Positions 32,370-40,610 of a stretch of DNA of 64,000 bases are shown piece after piece. The position numbers and the translations under genes are program-made. The notes beneath the pieces were generated by a model. It worked only from the letters and a program-made list of their open reading frames with translations, was not told the origin of the DNA and did not search any database. The number at the start of each line of letters is the position of its first letter. The stretch's first letter is position 1. The stretch is from Candidatus Dechloromonas phosphorivorans (GTDB lineage Bacteria > Pseudomonadota > Gammaproteobacteria > Burkholderiales > Rhodocyclaceae), in contig JADKBR010000017.1 in the NCBI GenBank assembly GCA_016714975.1, positions 186,001 to 250,000 of the forward strand. The letters are read 5' to 3'.

Positions 32370-34514
32370 TCACCCCCGACGCCAAGTGTGGAAACGCTCG
32401 ACCCATGCCAGCAGGCGTTCCGGCGCATGCGCCTTCTTCCAGTTGCCGGCCACGTACTTGTTGGCCTCGGCCAGCGTCGGGTAGATGTGGATGGTACCGA
32501 GGATCCGGTTCAGGCCGATGCCCTGCTTCATCGCCAGCACAAATTCGGCGATCAGGTCACCGGCATGCTCGCCGGCGATGGTGACACCGAGGATCTTGTC
32601 CTTGCCGGGCACTGTCAGCACCTTGATCAGGCCGTGCGCTTCGCCGTCGGCGATGGCGCGGTCGAGATCGTCGATGCCGTAGGTCGTCACTTCGCAGGGA
32701 ATGCTTTTTTCCCTCGCCTCCAGTTCGTTCAGGCCAACGCGGGCAACTTCGGGTTCGACGAAGGTGGCCCAGGGGATCACCGAGTAATCGGCCTTGAATT
32801 TCCGCAGCGGGTCGAAAAGCGCGTTGACCGCGGCATACCAGGCCTGATGCGCGGCGGTATGGGTGAACTGGAAAGGGCCGGCGACGTCACCGGCGGCGTA
32901 GATGTTCGGGTAGCTGGTTTGCAGGAATTCGTTGGTGTCGACGGTGCGGCCGGTCGGAATCCCCAGTTCCTCGAGGCCGAAGCCGGTCAGGTTGGCGGCA
33001 CGGCCGACGGCGACCAGCACGGCATCGAAGGGAATGCGGACCTCCTGGCCATCATGGTCGGCGATCAGGAACTTCTCGCCGCTCTCGATGACGAATCGCG
33101 CAGCGCGGTGATTGACCAGCACCGCGATGCCCTCGCCGCGGAAACGCTGCGCGACCATTTCCGATATCTCGGGATCCTCGCGCATCATGATGCGCGGCGC
33201 CATTTCCACCTGCGTCACCCGGGCGCCAAAGCGGGCAAAGGCCTGGGTCAGTTCGCAGCCGATCGGGCCGCCACCGAGGACGACCAGCCGCCTCGGCAGC
33301 TCGCGCAGTTCCCAGACGTTGTCCGAGGTCAGGTAGCCGACTTCCTCGATGCCCGGGATGGGCGGCACGAAGGGGCGGGCGCCGGTGGCGATGACGATGC
33401 TGCGCGTCGTCAGCCGCTGCGTATCGCCATCGTCGCGGGCTATCTCGACTTCCCACGGCGAGACGATCCTGGCCGAGCCGTGCACGACATCGACGCCAAG
33501 CCCGGCGTAGCGCTCGGCCGAGTCGTGCGGCTCGATCGTCCTGATCACCGTCTGCACCCGTTCCATGACGGTAGCGAAGTCGAAGTCGGCGCGCGCCGAG
33601 GCGATGCCGAATTCGTTCGAACGCGACATGTGCGACAGCAGCCGTGCCGAGCGGATCAGCGCCTTCGACGGCACGCAGCCGGTATTGAGGCAATCACCGC
33701 CCAGCTTGTGTCTTTCGACCAGCGTCACCCTGGCCTTGACGGCGGCTCCGATGTACGCAGTCACCAGCCCGGCGCTGCCGCCGCCGATGACGACGATATT
33801 GCGGTCGAAGCGCGCCGGCTTCTTCCATTTGGCGTATACCCTGTTCCGGCGGATCACCTCGACGATCCGGCGGGCGATCAGCGGAAAGATGCCGAGCAGG
33901 ACAAACGATCCCAGCAGCGCCGGCGACAGGATCCCGGAGAGCGATTCGAGCTTCCCCAGTTGCGTGCCGGCATTGACGTAGACCACCGTGCCGGCCAGCA
34001 TGCCGATCTGGCTGACCCAATAGAAGGTCCGCGCCTTCATGCCGGTCAGACCGAACAGCAGATTGATCAGAAAGAAGGGGAAGACCGGTACCAGACGCAG
34101 GGTGAACAGGTAGAAGGCGCCTTCGCGACGGACGCCTTGATCGATGGCCGTCAGGCGCTGGCCAAAGCGACTCTCCACCCAGTCGCGGAGCAGAAAGCGC
34201 GACATCAGGAAAGCCAGCGTGGCGCCGATGGTCGACGCGAAGGACACGATCACCGTTCCCCACAGCAACCCGAACACCGCGCCGCCAGCCAGCGTCAGCA
34301 AGGCGGCGCCGGGCAGCGACAGCGCCGTCGCCGCCACATAGACGAGAAAGTAGATGACGCCGCTCAACAGCGGCTGCGCCGCCTGAAAGCCCTGGATGGC
34401 TGCCTGCTGTTCCTTGAGCGTCCGGAGATTGAGGTACTGCCCGAGATCGAAGGCAAAGAACGCGGCAATGGCCACGCCTGCGGTTAAAGCCAGCGCCAGT
34501 TTGCGAAATTGCAT
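32370..34514 (-). CDS. Fusion of a VTT/TVP38 membrane domain with a mercuric-reductase-like flavin disulfide reductase
   Basis: 714 residues. The first 235 form a SNARE-associated/VTT (TVP38, DedA-like) membrane domain with about five helices and the family segment GAALLTLAGGAVFG, then LRLVPVFPFFLINLLFGLTGMK. Residues about 240-714 are a class I pyridine nucleotide-disulfide oxidoreductase. They carry FAD site IVVIGGGSAGLVTA, redox pair GGDCLNTGCVPSK (near 274-282), NAD site VVLGGGPIGCE, FAD-ribityl YAAGDVAG and the C-terminal dimer domain with HIYPTLAE. The mercury-binding C-terminal Cys pair is absent, so it is not MerA. It may couple NAD(P)H to a membrane-side disulfide or quinone substrate (inference). 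Confidence 0.88.
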   Translation of the reverse strand: MQFRKLALALTAGVAIAAFFAFDLGQYLNLRTLKEQQAAIQGFQAAQPLLSGVIYFLVYVAATALSLPGAALLTLAGGAVFGLLWGTVIVSFASTIGATLAFLMSRFLLRDWVESRFGQRLTAIDQGVRREGAFYLFTLRLVPVFPFFLINLLFGLTGMKARTFYWVSQIGMLAGTVVYVNAGTQLGKLESLSGILSPALLGSFVLLGIFPLIARRIVEVIRRNRVYAKWKKPARFDRNIVVIGGGSAGLVTAYIGAAVKARVTLVERHKLGGDCLNTGCVPSKALIRSARLLSHMSRSNEFGIASARADFDFATVMERVQTVIRTIEPHDSAERYAGLGVDVVHGSARIVSPWEVEIARDDGDTQRLTTRSIVIATGARPFVPPIPGIEEVGYLTSDNVWELRELPRRLVVLGGGPIGCELTQAFARFGARVTQVEMAPRIMMREDPEISEMVAQRFRGEGIAVLVNHRAARFVIESGEKFLIADHDGQEVRIPFDAVLVAVGRAANLTGFGLEELGIPTGRTVDTNEFLQTSYPNIYAAGDVAGPFQFTHTAAHQAWYAAVNALFDPLRKFKADYSVIPWATFVEPEVARVGLNELEAREKSIPCEVTTYGIDDLDRAIADGEAHGLIKVLTVPGKDKILGVTIAGEHAGDLIAEFVLAMKQGIGLNRILGTIHIYPTLAEANKYVAGNWKKAHAPERLLAWVERFHTWRRG

Positions 34515-35077
34515 GAATTGCTTCCTGAAAAAGTCACCGTGGATTGATGGAACCCTGCATCCCCATTAGTCGGCGGGGCTGCCCGATTCCTTACAAGCGG
34601 GCGTCGATTTCGACATCTGTTCGGGCATCGCGGAGGAGTTGCATGGTCTCGAAAGTCCCGGCCTCTTGTCGTTTGGTGTGTCCAAGACCTCCGAGTTCAA
34701 CGGCGGCCAACCTCTGACGCGGGAGATCTTCAGCGCTGTCAGCTATCGGACTGCATACGGCCATTGAGGTCACTGGCGTTCTGCACCACCAACGGCCACT
34801 ATGAGTCGTTCAGCGGCAGTAGGCAAGGAACTCGATCCGAATGTCCGCTTCAAGTTTCAAGCTTTAGGCGAGTCGTACCCACAAGAAACGTTCGGCCTGC
34901 AGACCGGGATCATGGATATCGCAGCCGCCGTACGTGCGGAACGGCTCAAGACGCACAGGCCGAGCGCAAACAACTCTTCGGAAAAACCGAAACGACAACT
35001 CATCTTTCCTCGACCAAACTTACCCGTCAACTTCGGTACGATGAGGTCTTGACCAACTACCCATGAGGCTAAAGACG
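34515..35077 (+). other. Gene-poor stretch without a recognisable gene
   Basis: About 560 bp upstream of the VTT-reductase gene. Both strands hold only short open frames, for example 34801-35052 on plus and 34591-34773 on minus, with no motif I recognise. Part of it looks protein-like in codon pattern, so it may be decayed coding sequence. It must hold the promoter of the minus-strand operon. I see no clear tRNA, terminator or riboswitch. Confidence 0.4.
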
Positions 35078-35284
35078 ATGAAAGTGACGACTTCGATCCA
35101 GCGTGGTGCCAAGTATCTATACGTCAAGTTCGGTGAGGTTGTAACCGCAATCGAGCAAGTGGCCGTCGTCAAGGGACTGCCCATGTGGGAAGTGGAGCGC
35201 CAATTGGGATCCGGGCTCAAGAAGCGATTGATCGTTTCTGCCCGCTCACTGATGCCCATTCAACCAGCCGCCGCCTGCGCCTAG
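35078..35284 (+). CDS. Short hypothetical protein
   Basis: 68 residues from ATG 35078 (MKVTTSIQRGAKYLYVKFGEV...). It has a plausible mix of charged and hydrophobic residues and a GAGG-like stretch upstream, but I recognise no family. It precedes the TerB-like gene on the same strand by 50 bp. Could be a remnant rather than a live gene. Confidence 0.3.
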   Translation: MKVTTSIQRGAKYLYVKFGEVVTAIEQVAVVKGLPMWEVERQLGSGLKKRLIVSARSLMPIQPAAACA

Positions 35285-35334
35285 CAGGCCCCCGCAGTCA
35301 AACCATACTCACGCCCTGAAAGAAGACATCTCTG

Positions 35335-36042
35335 ATGCGAGCCGAAGACCAGAAAGCCATTCTTGCCATCGCCCTTCACGCCGCCTTCGCGGATGGCGCG
35401 AAGGACGACCGCGAGCGCGAGGAGGTCCGGCGCATCGCCGAGTCGCTTGCCTCGGCTTCCCCGGCAATCGACCTGCGAGCGCTCTATCAGGATGTGCTGT
35501 TGAAGCGCTTCGGCCTCGGCCAGGCGGTTTCTGCCCTGAGTGACGAAGGCCTTCGCCATTACGCCTACGAAATGGCGCTTGGTGTTTGCGAGGCCGACGG
35601 CCGGACGACGGCTGCCGAGCGCCGCTTCCTCGACGAGCTCAAGGCGAGCCTCGGTCTCGGTAATGAGAAGGCGGGTGCGATCGAACGTGAGCTCGATCCC
35701 TTTGTCGCCGCTACCAGCACCGTCACCGCTTCCGACGCCGGCAGCGACAACGCGCAACTCGATCAGTCGATTCTCAACTATGCCCTGCTCAACGGCGCGC
35801 TCGAACTGCTGCCGCAGTCCTGGGCGTCGATGGTGATCATTCCGCTGCAGATCAAGATGGTGTATGGCATCGGACAGGCGCATGGGGTCGTCCTCGTCCT
35901 GCGCGAAACCTATCAATCGCTGCTCGGCCCGGCAAGGGATTTGCAGACACGCTATCTCCCGCAAATCGAGCAAAAGGCTGCGACACTCGACGCCGGCCAG
36001 GTCATGGCGATGATTCGCGGCCGGCAAGGGAGTCCGGCATGA
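35335..36042 (+). CDS. TerB-like tellurite-resistance family protein, apparently missing an internal segment
   Basis: 235 residues. The N-terminal 125 match a TerB domain: AILAIALHAAFADGAKDDREREEVRRIAE with the conserved acidic metal-binding side chains (DG..D..E). Residues about 140-185 resemble the start of a DUF697-like helical region (NYALLNGALELLPQSWASMVIIPLQIKMVYGIG). In relatives as I remember them, 60-70 further Gly-rich residues precede the closing YLPQIEQKAATLDAGQVMAMIRG, whereas here it follows almost at once and in frame. Overlaps terC by ATGA, so the two are coupled. Confidence 0.7.
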   Translation: MRAEDQKAILAIALHAAFADGAKDDREREEVRRIAESLASASPAIDLRALYQDVLLKRFGLGQAVSALSDEGLRHYAYEMALGVCEADGRTTAAERRFLDELKASLGLGNEKAGAIERELDPFVAATSTVTASDAGSDNAQLDQSILNYALLNGALELLPQSWASMVIIPLQIKMVYGIGQAHGVVLVLRETYQSLLGPARDLQTRYLPQIEQKAATLDAGQVMAMIRGRQGSPA

Positions 36043-37022
36043 CTGACGCCACCGCCAGCTTTGCCACCGGCCCGATGTGGGCCGGCTTCATTGCCTTTGT
36101 GTTGGCCATGCTGGCGCTCGACCTGTTCGTCTTCGGCGGCCGCAAGTCGCACAAGGTGTCCGTCAAGGAAGCGGCCGCCTGGGTGGCCGTCTGGGTCAGC
36201 CTCGCACTCGCTTTCGCCGGCCTGCTCTGGTGGTATCTGAACGATACCCAGGGTGCCGAGGTAGCGCGGAAGAAAACGCTGGAGTTTCTTGCCGGCTACC
36301 TGATCGAACAGTCCTTGTCGGTGGACAACATGTTCGTCTTCGTCATGATCTTCGGCTATTTCGCCGTGCCGCCCGAACTGCAGCGCCGCGTGCTGCTCTA
36401 CGGCGTGCTCGGCGCCATCGTCATGCGCGCCGGCATGATCTTCGCCGGCGTCTGGCTGGTGCAGCAGTTCGCCTGGATCCTCTACGTCTTCGGCGCCTTC
36501 CTGGTCGTCACCGGCATCAAGATGATCATCTTCGCCGAGGCGGAACCCGACCTCGAAAAGAACCCGCTGCTGCGCTGGCTGCGCGGGCACATGCGCATCA
36601 CGCCCGAGTTCCATGGCGAGAAGTTCTTCGTGCGCCAGAACGGCATCCTCTGGGCGACGCCGATGTTCCTCGTGCTCATACTGATCGAGGCCAGCGACCT
36701 GGTGTTCGCGGTGGACAGCATCCCGGCGATCTTCGCCGTGACCACCGACCCCTTCATCGTGTTCACCTCGAACATCTTCGCCATCATGGGCCTGCGCGCG
36801 CTGTATTTCCTGCTGGCCGACATGGCCGACCGCTTCCATCTGCTCAAGTATGGCCTCGCCCTCGTGCTGGTCTTCATCGGCGGCAAGATGCTCGTCATGC
36901 CCTGGCTCCACATGCCGATCCAGTGGTCGCTGACCATCGTCGGCAGCATCATCGCCGTATCGGTGGTGGCCAGCCTTGCCGTGACGAAACCCCGCTCTGC
37001 CATGGCCGGAGAAAAAGCATGA
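36039..37022 (+). CDS. TerC/Alx-family membrane protein
   Basis: 327 residues with eight or nine membrane helices. Family signatures are present: EQSLSVDNMFVFVMIFGYF in an early helix and IEASDLVFAVDSIPAIFAVT later, whose Asp residues form the predicted metal pathway. Homologues (Alx, TerC) export manganese or help metallate exported proteins, and some are pH-regulated by a yybP-ykoY riboswitch; none is recognisable upstream here. Coupled to the TerB gene upstream and to a universal stress protein downstream, both by ATGA overlaps. Confidence 0.92.
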   Translation: MTDATASFATGPMWAGFIAFVLAMLALDLFVFGGRKSHKVSVKEAAAWVAVWVSLALAFAGLLWWYLNDTQGAEVARKKTLEFLAGYLIEQSLSVDNMFVFVMIFGYFAVPPELQRRVLLYGVLGAIVMRAGMIFAGVWLVQQFAWILYVFGAFLVVTGIKMIIFAEAEPDLEKNPLLRWLRGHMRITPEFHGEKFFVRQNGILWATPMFLVLILIEASDLVFAVDSIPAIFAVTTDPFIVFTSNIFAIMGLRALYFLLADMADRFHLLKYGLALVLVFIGGKMLVMPWLHMPIQWSLTIVGSIIAVSVVASLAVTKPRSAMAGEKA

Positions 37023-37525
37023 ACTCCGCCCAAGTCACCCCGGTGCTCACGGACAGCGAACGCGACAACGAAGGTCGCCTCGTCGGCATGGTCTACGACA
37101 GCACGCCGCCGCTGTCGGCACCCGACGCCAATCCTTGGCTGGTCGCGGTGGATAGTTCGGACAATGCCCTGCGCGCCGTCGCCCATGCCGCCGCCCAGGC
37201 CGGTGCAATGAATGTCGTCGCCCTGCATTTGGTCCATGTGCAGCCCTGGCTGTCGAAGGAGGCCGCCGAGGCGGAGCTGGAGCATCGCGCCCTGGGCGCC
37301 ACCGCGCGAGCGCGCAGCCTGCTCGACGCCGCGGGCCTGCCGTGGCGCCTGCACGTGGTGCTGGGCGATCCGGCCGAACGCATCATCCATCGCGCCGTCA
37401 GGATCTCTGCCAGCGGCATCGTCATCGGCAGCCGTGGCCTCAATGTGCTCGAAAGCCTGCTGTTCGGCTCGGTGGCCTACAAGGTCATGCATCGTTCCCC
37501 CTTGCCCGTGATGGTGGTGCCGTGA
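37019..37525 (+). CDS. Universal stress protein (UspA family)
   Basis: 168 residues from ATG 37019, overlapping the TerC stop. After an N-terminal tail of about 35 residues the single Usp domain begins (PWLVAVDSSDNALRAVAHAA). It ends with the ATP-binding signature GSRGLNVLESLLFGSVAYKV and PLPVMVV. Such proteins bind ATP and are induced by stress or anoxia. Third gene of the TerB-TerC-USP unit. Confidence 0.9.
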   Translation: MNSAQVTPVLTDSERDNEGRLVGMVYDSTPPLSAPDANPWLVAVDSSDNALRAVAHAAAQAGAMNVVALHLVHVQPWLSKEAAEAELEHRALGATARARSLLDAAGLPWRLHVVLGDPAERIIHRAVRISASGIVIGSRGLNVLESLLFGSVAYKVMHRSPLPVMVVP

Positions 37526-37640
37526 GGCTCGCCGTACCGCCATCCGCTGCGGCGAGAAGAGCGTTTTTTGCTCGACCGCCTTGTAGCGCAGTTGTTTCAT
37601 CAGCGCCGACTTTTTGTTTGCAACCCCAAAGGAGACTCAA

Positions 37641-38327
37641 ATGAACCTGAACACCCAACGCGAACAGGTGATTGCCCTGCCCCAGGGCGGCGCGGAATCC
37701 GTGCTCGCCAGCAACAAGGTGATCTGCAACACCTACATGCTGCTGTCGATGACGCTGGCCTTCTCCGCCGTCACCGCCGCCGCGTCGGTGGCGCTGAAAC
37801 TGCCGCATCCGGGCATCATCCTGACCCTGATCGGCTTCTTCGGCCTGCTGTTCGCCGTGCATAAACTCAAGGACAGCGGCTGGGGGATCCTCTCGGTATT
37901 CGCCCTGACCGGCTTCATGGGCTACACGCTGGGCCCGGTCATCAGCCGCTATCTCGGCCTGCCCAACGGCAGCGAGATCGTCATGCAGGCCATGGGCGGC
38001 ACCGCCGCGATCTTCATCGGCCTCTCGGCCTACGCGGTGACGACGAAGAAGGACTTCAGCTTCATGGGCGGTTTCCTCATGGTCGGCATCCTGCTCGCCT
38101 TCCTCGCTGGCCTGGCCGCGATCTTCTTCGAGATCCCCGCGCTGTCCCTGACCGTCTCGGCCGCGTTCGTGCTGCTGATGTCCGGGTTGATCCTCTATGA
38201 AACGAGCAACATCATCCACGGTGGCGAGACCAACTATGTGCTGGCCACCGTGACGCTGTTCGTCTCGATCTTCAATCTCTTCACCAGCCTGCTGCAGTTG
38301 CTGGGCTTCATGAACGGAGACGATTGA
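37641..38327 (+). CDS. Bax inhibitor-1/YccA-family membrane protein
   Basis: 228 residues from ATG 37641, with AAAGGAG at an ideal distance. Seven hydrophobic helices, the BI-1 pattern (NTYMLLSMTLAFSAVTAA at the first, SAAFVLLMSGLILYETSNIIHGGETNYV near the end with the conserved Asp/Glu-rich closing loop). YccA modulates FtsH proteolysis of membrane proteins; BI-1 homologues leak calcium. Separated from the USP gene by 115 bp that could hold a hairpin and a promoter. Confidence 0.88.
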   Translation: MNLNTQREQVIALPQGGAESVLASNKVICNTYMLLSMTLAFSAVTAAASVALKLPHPGIILTLIGFFGLLFAVHKLKDSGWGILSVFALTGFMGYTLGPVISRYLGLPNGSEIVMQAMGGTAAIFIGLSAYAVTTKKDFSFMGGFLMVGILLAFLAGLAAIFFEIPALSLTVSAAFVLLMSGLILYETSNIIHGGETNYVLATVTLFVSIFNLFTSLLQLLGFMNGDD

Positions 38328-38332
38328 GGACG

Positions 38333-38845
38333 ATGTTTGCCGTGATCCAACGCCTGCGGGCGCTGGCGCCCAGCCGCGAGCAACTCGAGGCCAATCCCTG
38401 GTTGCGCCGGCTGGCGCCTTACCTCGCCGACCCGAAACTGTGGCACTGGTCGCGCCGCGGTGTTGCCATGGGCGTGGCGATCGGCCTGTTCATCGGCTTC
38501 CTGATTCCGGTCGCCCAGATCCTGCTCGCCGCCGCGGCAGCCGTCGTCCTGCGCGCCAACGTGCCGATCGCCGCCGCCGGCACGCTGGTGACCAACCCGC
38601 TGACCGTCCCGGCGATCTACTACGCCGCCTATCACCTGGGCGCCTGGGCGACCGGAACGTCCACCACGGCGGCGGTCTCGTGGGTCGATCCCATCAGCAT
38701 CCTGGCCGGCCTCGGCTCGATCGGCCTGCCGCTGTTCGCCGGCTTGGCGATCACGGCAATCGTCGCCGCCATCGGCAGTTACCTGCTGATCTCCCGGGTC
38801 TGGATCTGGCACGTCGCCGCGAAGCGGCGCGGGGCGCGCCCATGA
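38333..38845 (+). CDS. DUF2062 membrane protein
   Basis: 170 residues from ATG 38333. Two or three membrane helices with the DUF2062 motif RRGVAMGVAIGLFIGFLIPVAQ and LVTNPLTVPAIYYAAYHLG. The family is widespread and uncharacterised, sometimes fused to glycosyltransferases. It begins 5 bp after BI-1 and its stop overlaps the next gene by ATGA, so it belongs to the same transcript. Confidence 0.85.
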   Translation: MFAVIQRLRALAPSREQLEANPWLRRLAPYLADPKLWHWSRRGVAMGVAIGLFIGFLIPVAQILLAAAAAVVLRANVPIAAAGTLVTNPLTVPAIYYAAYHLGAWATGTSTTAAVSWVDPISILAGLGSIGLPLFAGLAITAIVAAIGSYLLISRVWIWHVAAKRRGARP

Positions 38846-39417
38846 AGCTGTTTTCGCCGCTCTATCGCCGCGCCATGGTCTGGTCCCGGCATCCGCATGC
38901 GCCTTGGTATTTGGGCGGTATGAGTTTCGCCGAGTCCTCGTTCTTCCCCATCCCTCCCGATGTGATGCTGGCGCCGATGTGCCTCGCGAATCCACGGCAT
39001 GCGTGGCGTCTGGCCCTGCTGACGACGCTGACCTCGGTGGCTGGCGGACTGGCCGGTTACGCCATCGGCTACTTTGCCATCGATGCCTTGTTGCCCTGGT
39101 TGCAGGAGAGTCGCTACTGGCCGGCCTATCAAACGGCGGTGGCGTGGTTTGGCCAGTGGGGCTTCTGGGCGGTATTCATCGCCGGTTTCTCGCCGATTCC
39201 TTACAAGATTTTCACCATCGCCGCCGGCGCCTTGTCGATGGCGCTGCTGCCATTCACGCTGGCCTCGCTGATCGGGCGCGGTGCGCGCTTCTTTCTGGTA
39301 GCTGGTTTGATGGCCTGGGGTGGCGCACGGATGGAAGCGGCCCTGCACCGCTACGTGGATCGTCTGGGCTGGGCCACCGTCGTGGCGCTGGCCGTCGGCC
39401 TGCTGGCTTTCCGCTGA
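38842..39417 (+). CDS. YqaA-family VTT membrane protein (DedA-like)
   Basis: 191 residues. SNARE-associated/VTT domain with FAESSFFPIPPDVMLAPMCLA, the re-entrant GYAIGYFAIDALLPWL, and AVFIAGFSPIPYKIFTIAAGA, matching YqaA rather than classical DedA. Such proteins act as lipid scramblases or flippases in membrane homeostasis. Coupled to the DUF2062 gene. It is the second VTT-type protein in the window after the reductase fusion. Confidence 0.88.
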   Translation: MKLFSPLYRRAMVWSRHPHAPWYLGGMSFAESSFFPIPPDVMLAPMCLANPRHAWRLALLTTLTSVAGGLAGYAIGYFAIDALLPWLQESRYWPAYQTAVAWFGQWGFWAVFIAGFSPIPYKIFTIAAGALSMALLPFTLASLIGRGARFFLVAGLMAWGGARMEAALHRYVDRLGWATVVALAVGLLAFR

Positions 39418-39671
39418 TCGGACCGTAACGACAAGATTTGATCGACTTCGCTGAAAAGCCCGGCCCCTCGAGGTCATGTGGCCAACGTCCAACCCATGTC
39501 ACCGCAGGGGCAAACCCACGGGATGGAAAAGGGCTTGATAAACGACCATCTGGCGCTTGAGGCGGACCTGGTTCCGCATCTGGCGAAAGTGCCGGTGATC
39601 TGCGCAAAAAGTCAGCCATCGCGTCGATAGCCTTTCAGGAGTGATGTCACAACCGCGCAAAGGAAAGAGCC

Positions 39672-40304
39672 ATGTTCTCTATCTACGGTGTTACAGGGCA
39701 GGTGTTCAGCGGCACCCTTGAGGAAATGATTCGTGTCCGGGCGCTTGCAAGAGCGCGGTCGGCACGCGCCATCGCCCAGGAAGGCGACGAACCGGGCGTC
39801 GAGGTGATCGCCGGCTCAAGCAGCCGGCCCCGGGAAGAGGCGGTTCGCGCCTACCGCGCCATGCTGCCGCCAGAGCTGGAGCGCGGGCCGCTCTATCATG
39901 CCGAGCAGATCATGCAGCGCCAGGTCATCAGCGTCTCCGCCCTCGACGATGTCGAGAAAGCCTGGCGGACTCTGCGGGATCACGACATCCATCAGGCTCC
40001 CGTGCTCGCTGCCGACGCGCAACTCATCGGCATCGTCAGCGAGCGCGATCTGCTGAGCGCCATCAACATCGATGCTGGCCGCGTCGTCGAATCCCTTGCC
40101 CGGCAGGTGCGTGATGTCATGAGCACGCCGGTGGTCGCCGCCGAGCCTGTGACGGACATTCGGCGCATCGCCGCCGTCATGCTCGAAAATAGGGTGGACG
40201 GCGTTCCCATCACCGGCCAGGGCGGCCGTTTGGTGGGGTTTGTCTCGCGCAGCGACATCCTGCGCGCGGTCGTTAGCGATCCGCCGCTGAGTCTTTGGCG
40301 CTGA
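39672..40304 (+). CDS. CBS-domain-pair regulatory protein
   Basis: 210 residues. A 75-residue unassigned N-terminal part (MFSIYGVTGQVFSGTLEEMIRV) precedes two CBS domains, about 78-135 (MQRQVISVSALDDVEKAWRTL) and 148-205 (MSTPVVAAEPVTDIRRIAAVMLE). CBS pairs bind adenine nucleotides or SAM. There is an AAAGGAAAGAG ribosome site just before ATG. The preceding 250 bp hold only a 44-codon frame (39496-39630) of doubtful reality. Function beyond nucleotide sensing is unknown. Confidence 0.85.
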   Translation: MFSIYGVTGQVFSGTLEEMIRVRALARARSARAIAQEGDEPGVEVIAGSSSRPREEAVRAYRAMLPPELERGPLYHAEQIMQRQVISVSALDDVEKAWRTLRDHDIHQAPVLAADAQLIGIVSERDLLSAINIDAGRVVESLARQVRDVMSTPVVAAEPVTDIRRIAAVMLENRVDGVPITGQGGRLVGFVSRSDILRAVVSDPPLSLWR

Positions 40305-40610
40305 GCCGGATAATTCGAGCCGGCTGCCCCCTTGTCCGCGAACCGACTTCCGGCGCTGCGGTGACAGGCGTCCATTGGCGCAAGGCGGTGGCGGTGGGAT
40401 CCGTCTGGCGGCGGGCCTGGGAAGGTCGTGCTCATGGTGACGTCAGATCCTTTTGCAGGACGCGATTCTTGCCACCGTGTTTGACTTCGTACTTGAGGCC
40501 GACCCGCCTTCTTTCGGGTTGACCGCAAACGGGCAAATTGGCCCACCCGGCGCTGTCGTGTCATCATGGTTCCGGCCGCGCGGCGCGGCTTGATCGATGA
40601 ATTCGCGGAA
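40305..40610. other. Intergenic stretch between CBS gene and selD fusion
   Basis: About 300 bp with no convincing gene on either strand. No tRNA-Sec, terminator or riboswitch is visible. In-frame ATG codons at 40566 and 40611 compete as starts of the next gene. Confidence 0.4.

Noticed and set aside
32352..34487. 711-residue plus-strand open frame
   Set aside because: Antisense to the VTT-reductase fusion; composition is dominated by Gly, Asp, His and Arg from reverse-complement codons.
37528..37569. Terminator after the USP gene
   Set aside because: A CTCGCCG/CGGCGAG stem exists but has a 15-base loop and its T run starts 8 bases late, so support is too weak.
39496..39630. 44-codon frame between YqaA and CBS genes
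   Set aside because: No clear ribosome site or similarity. Too weak to call, kept only as a note.
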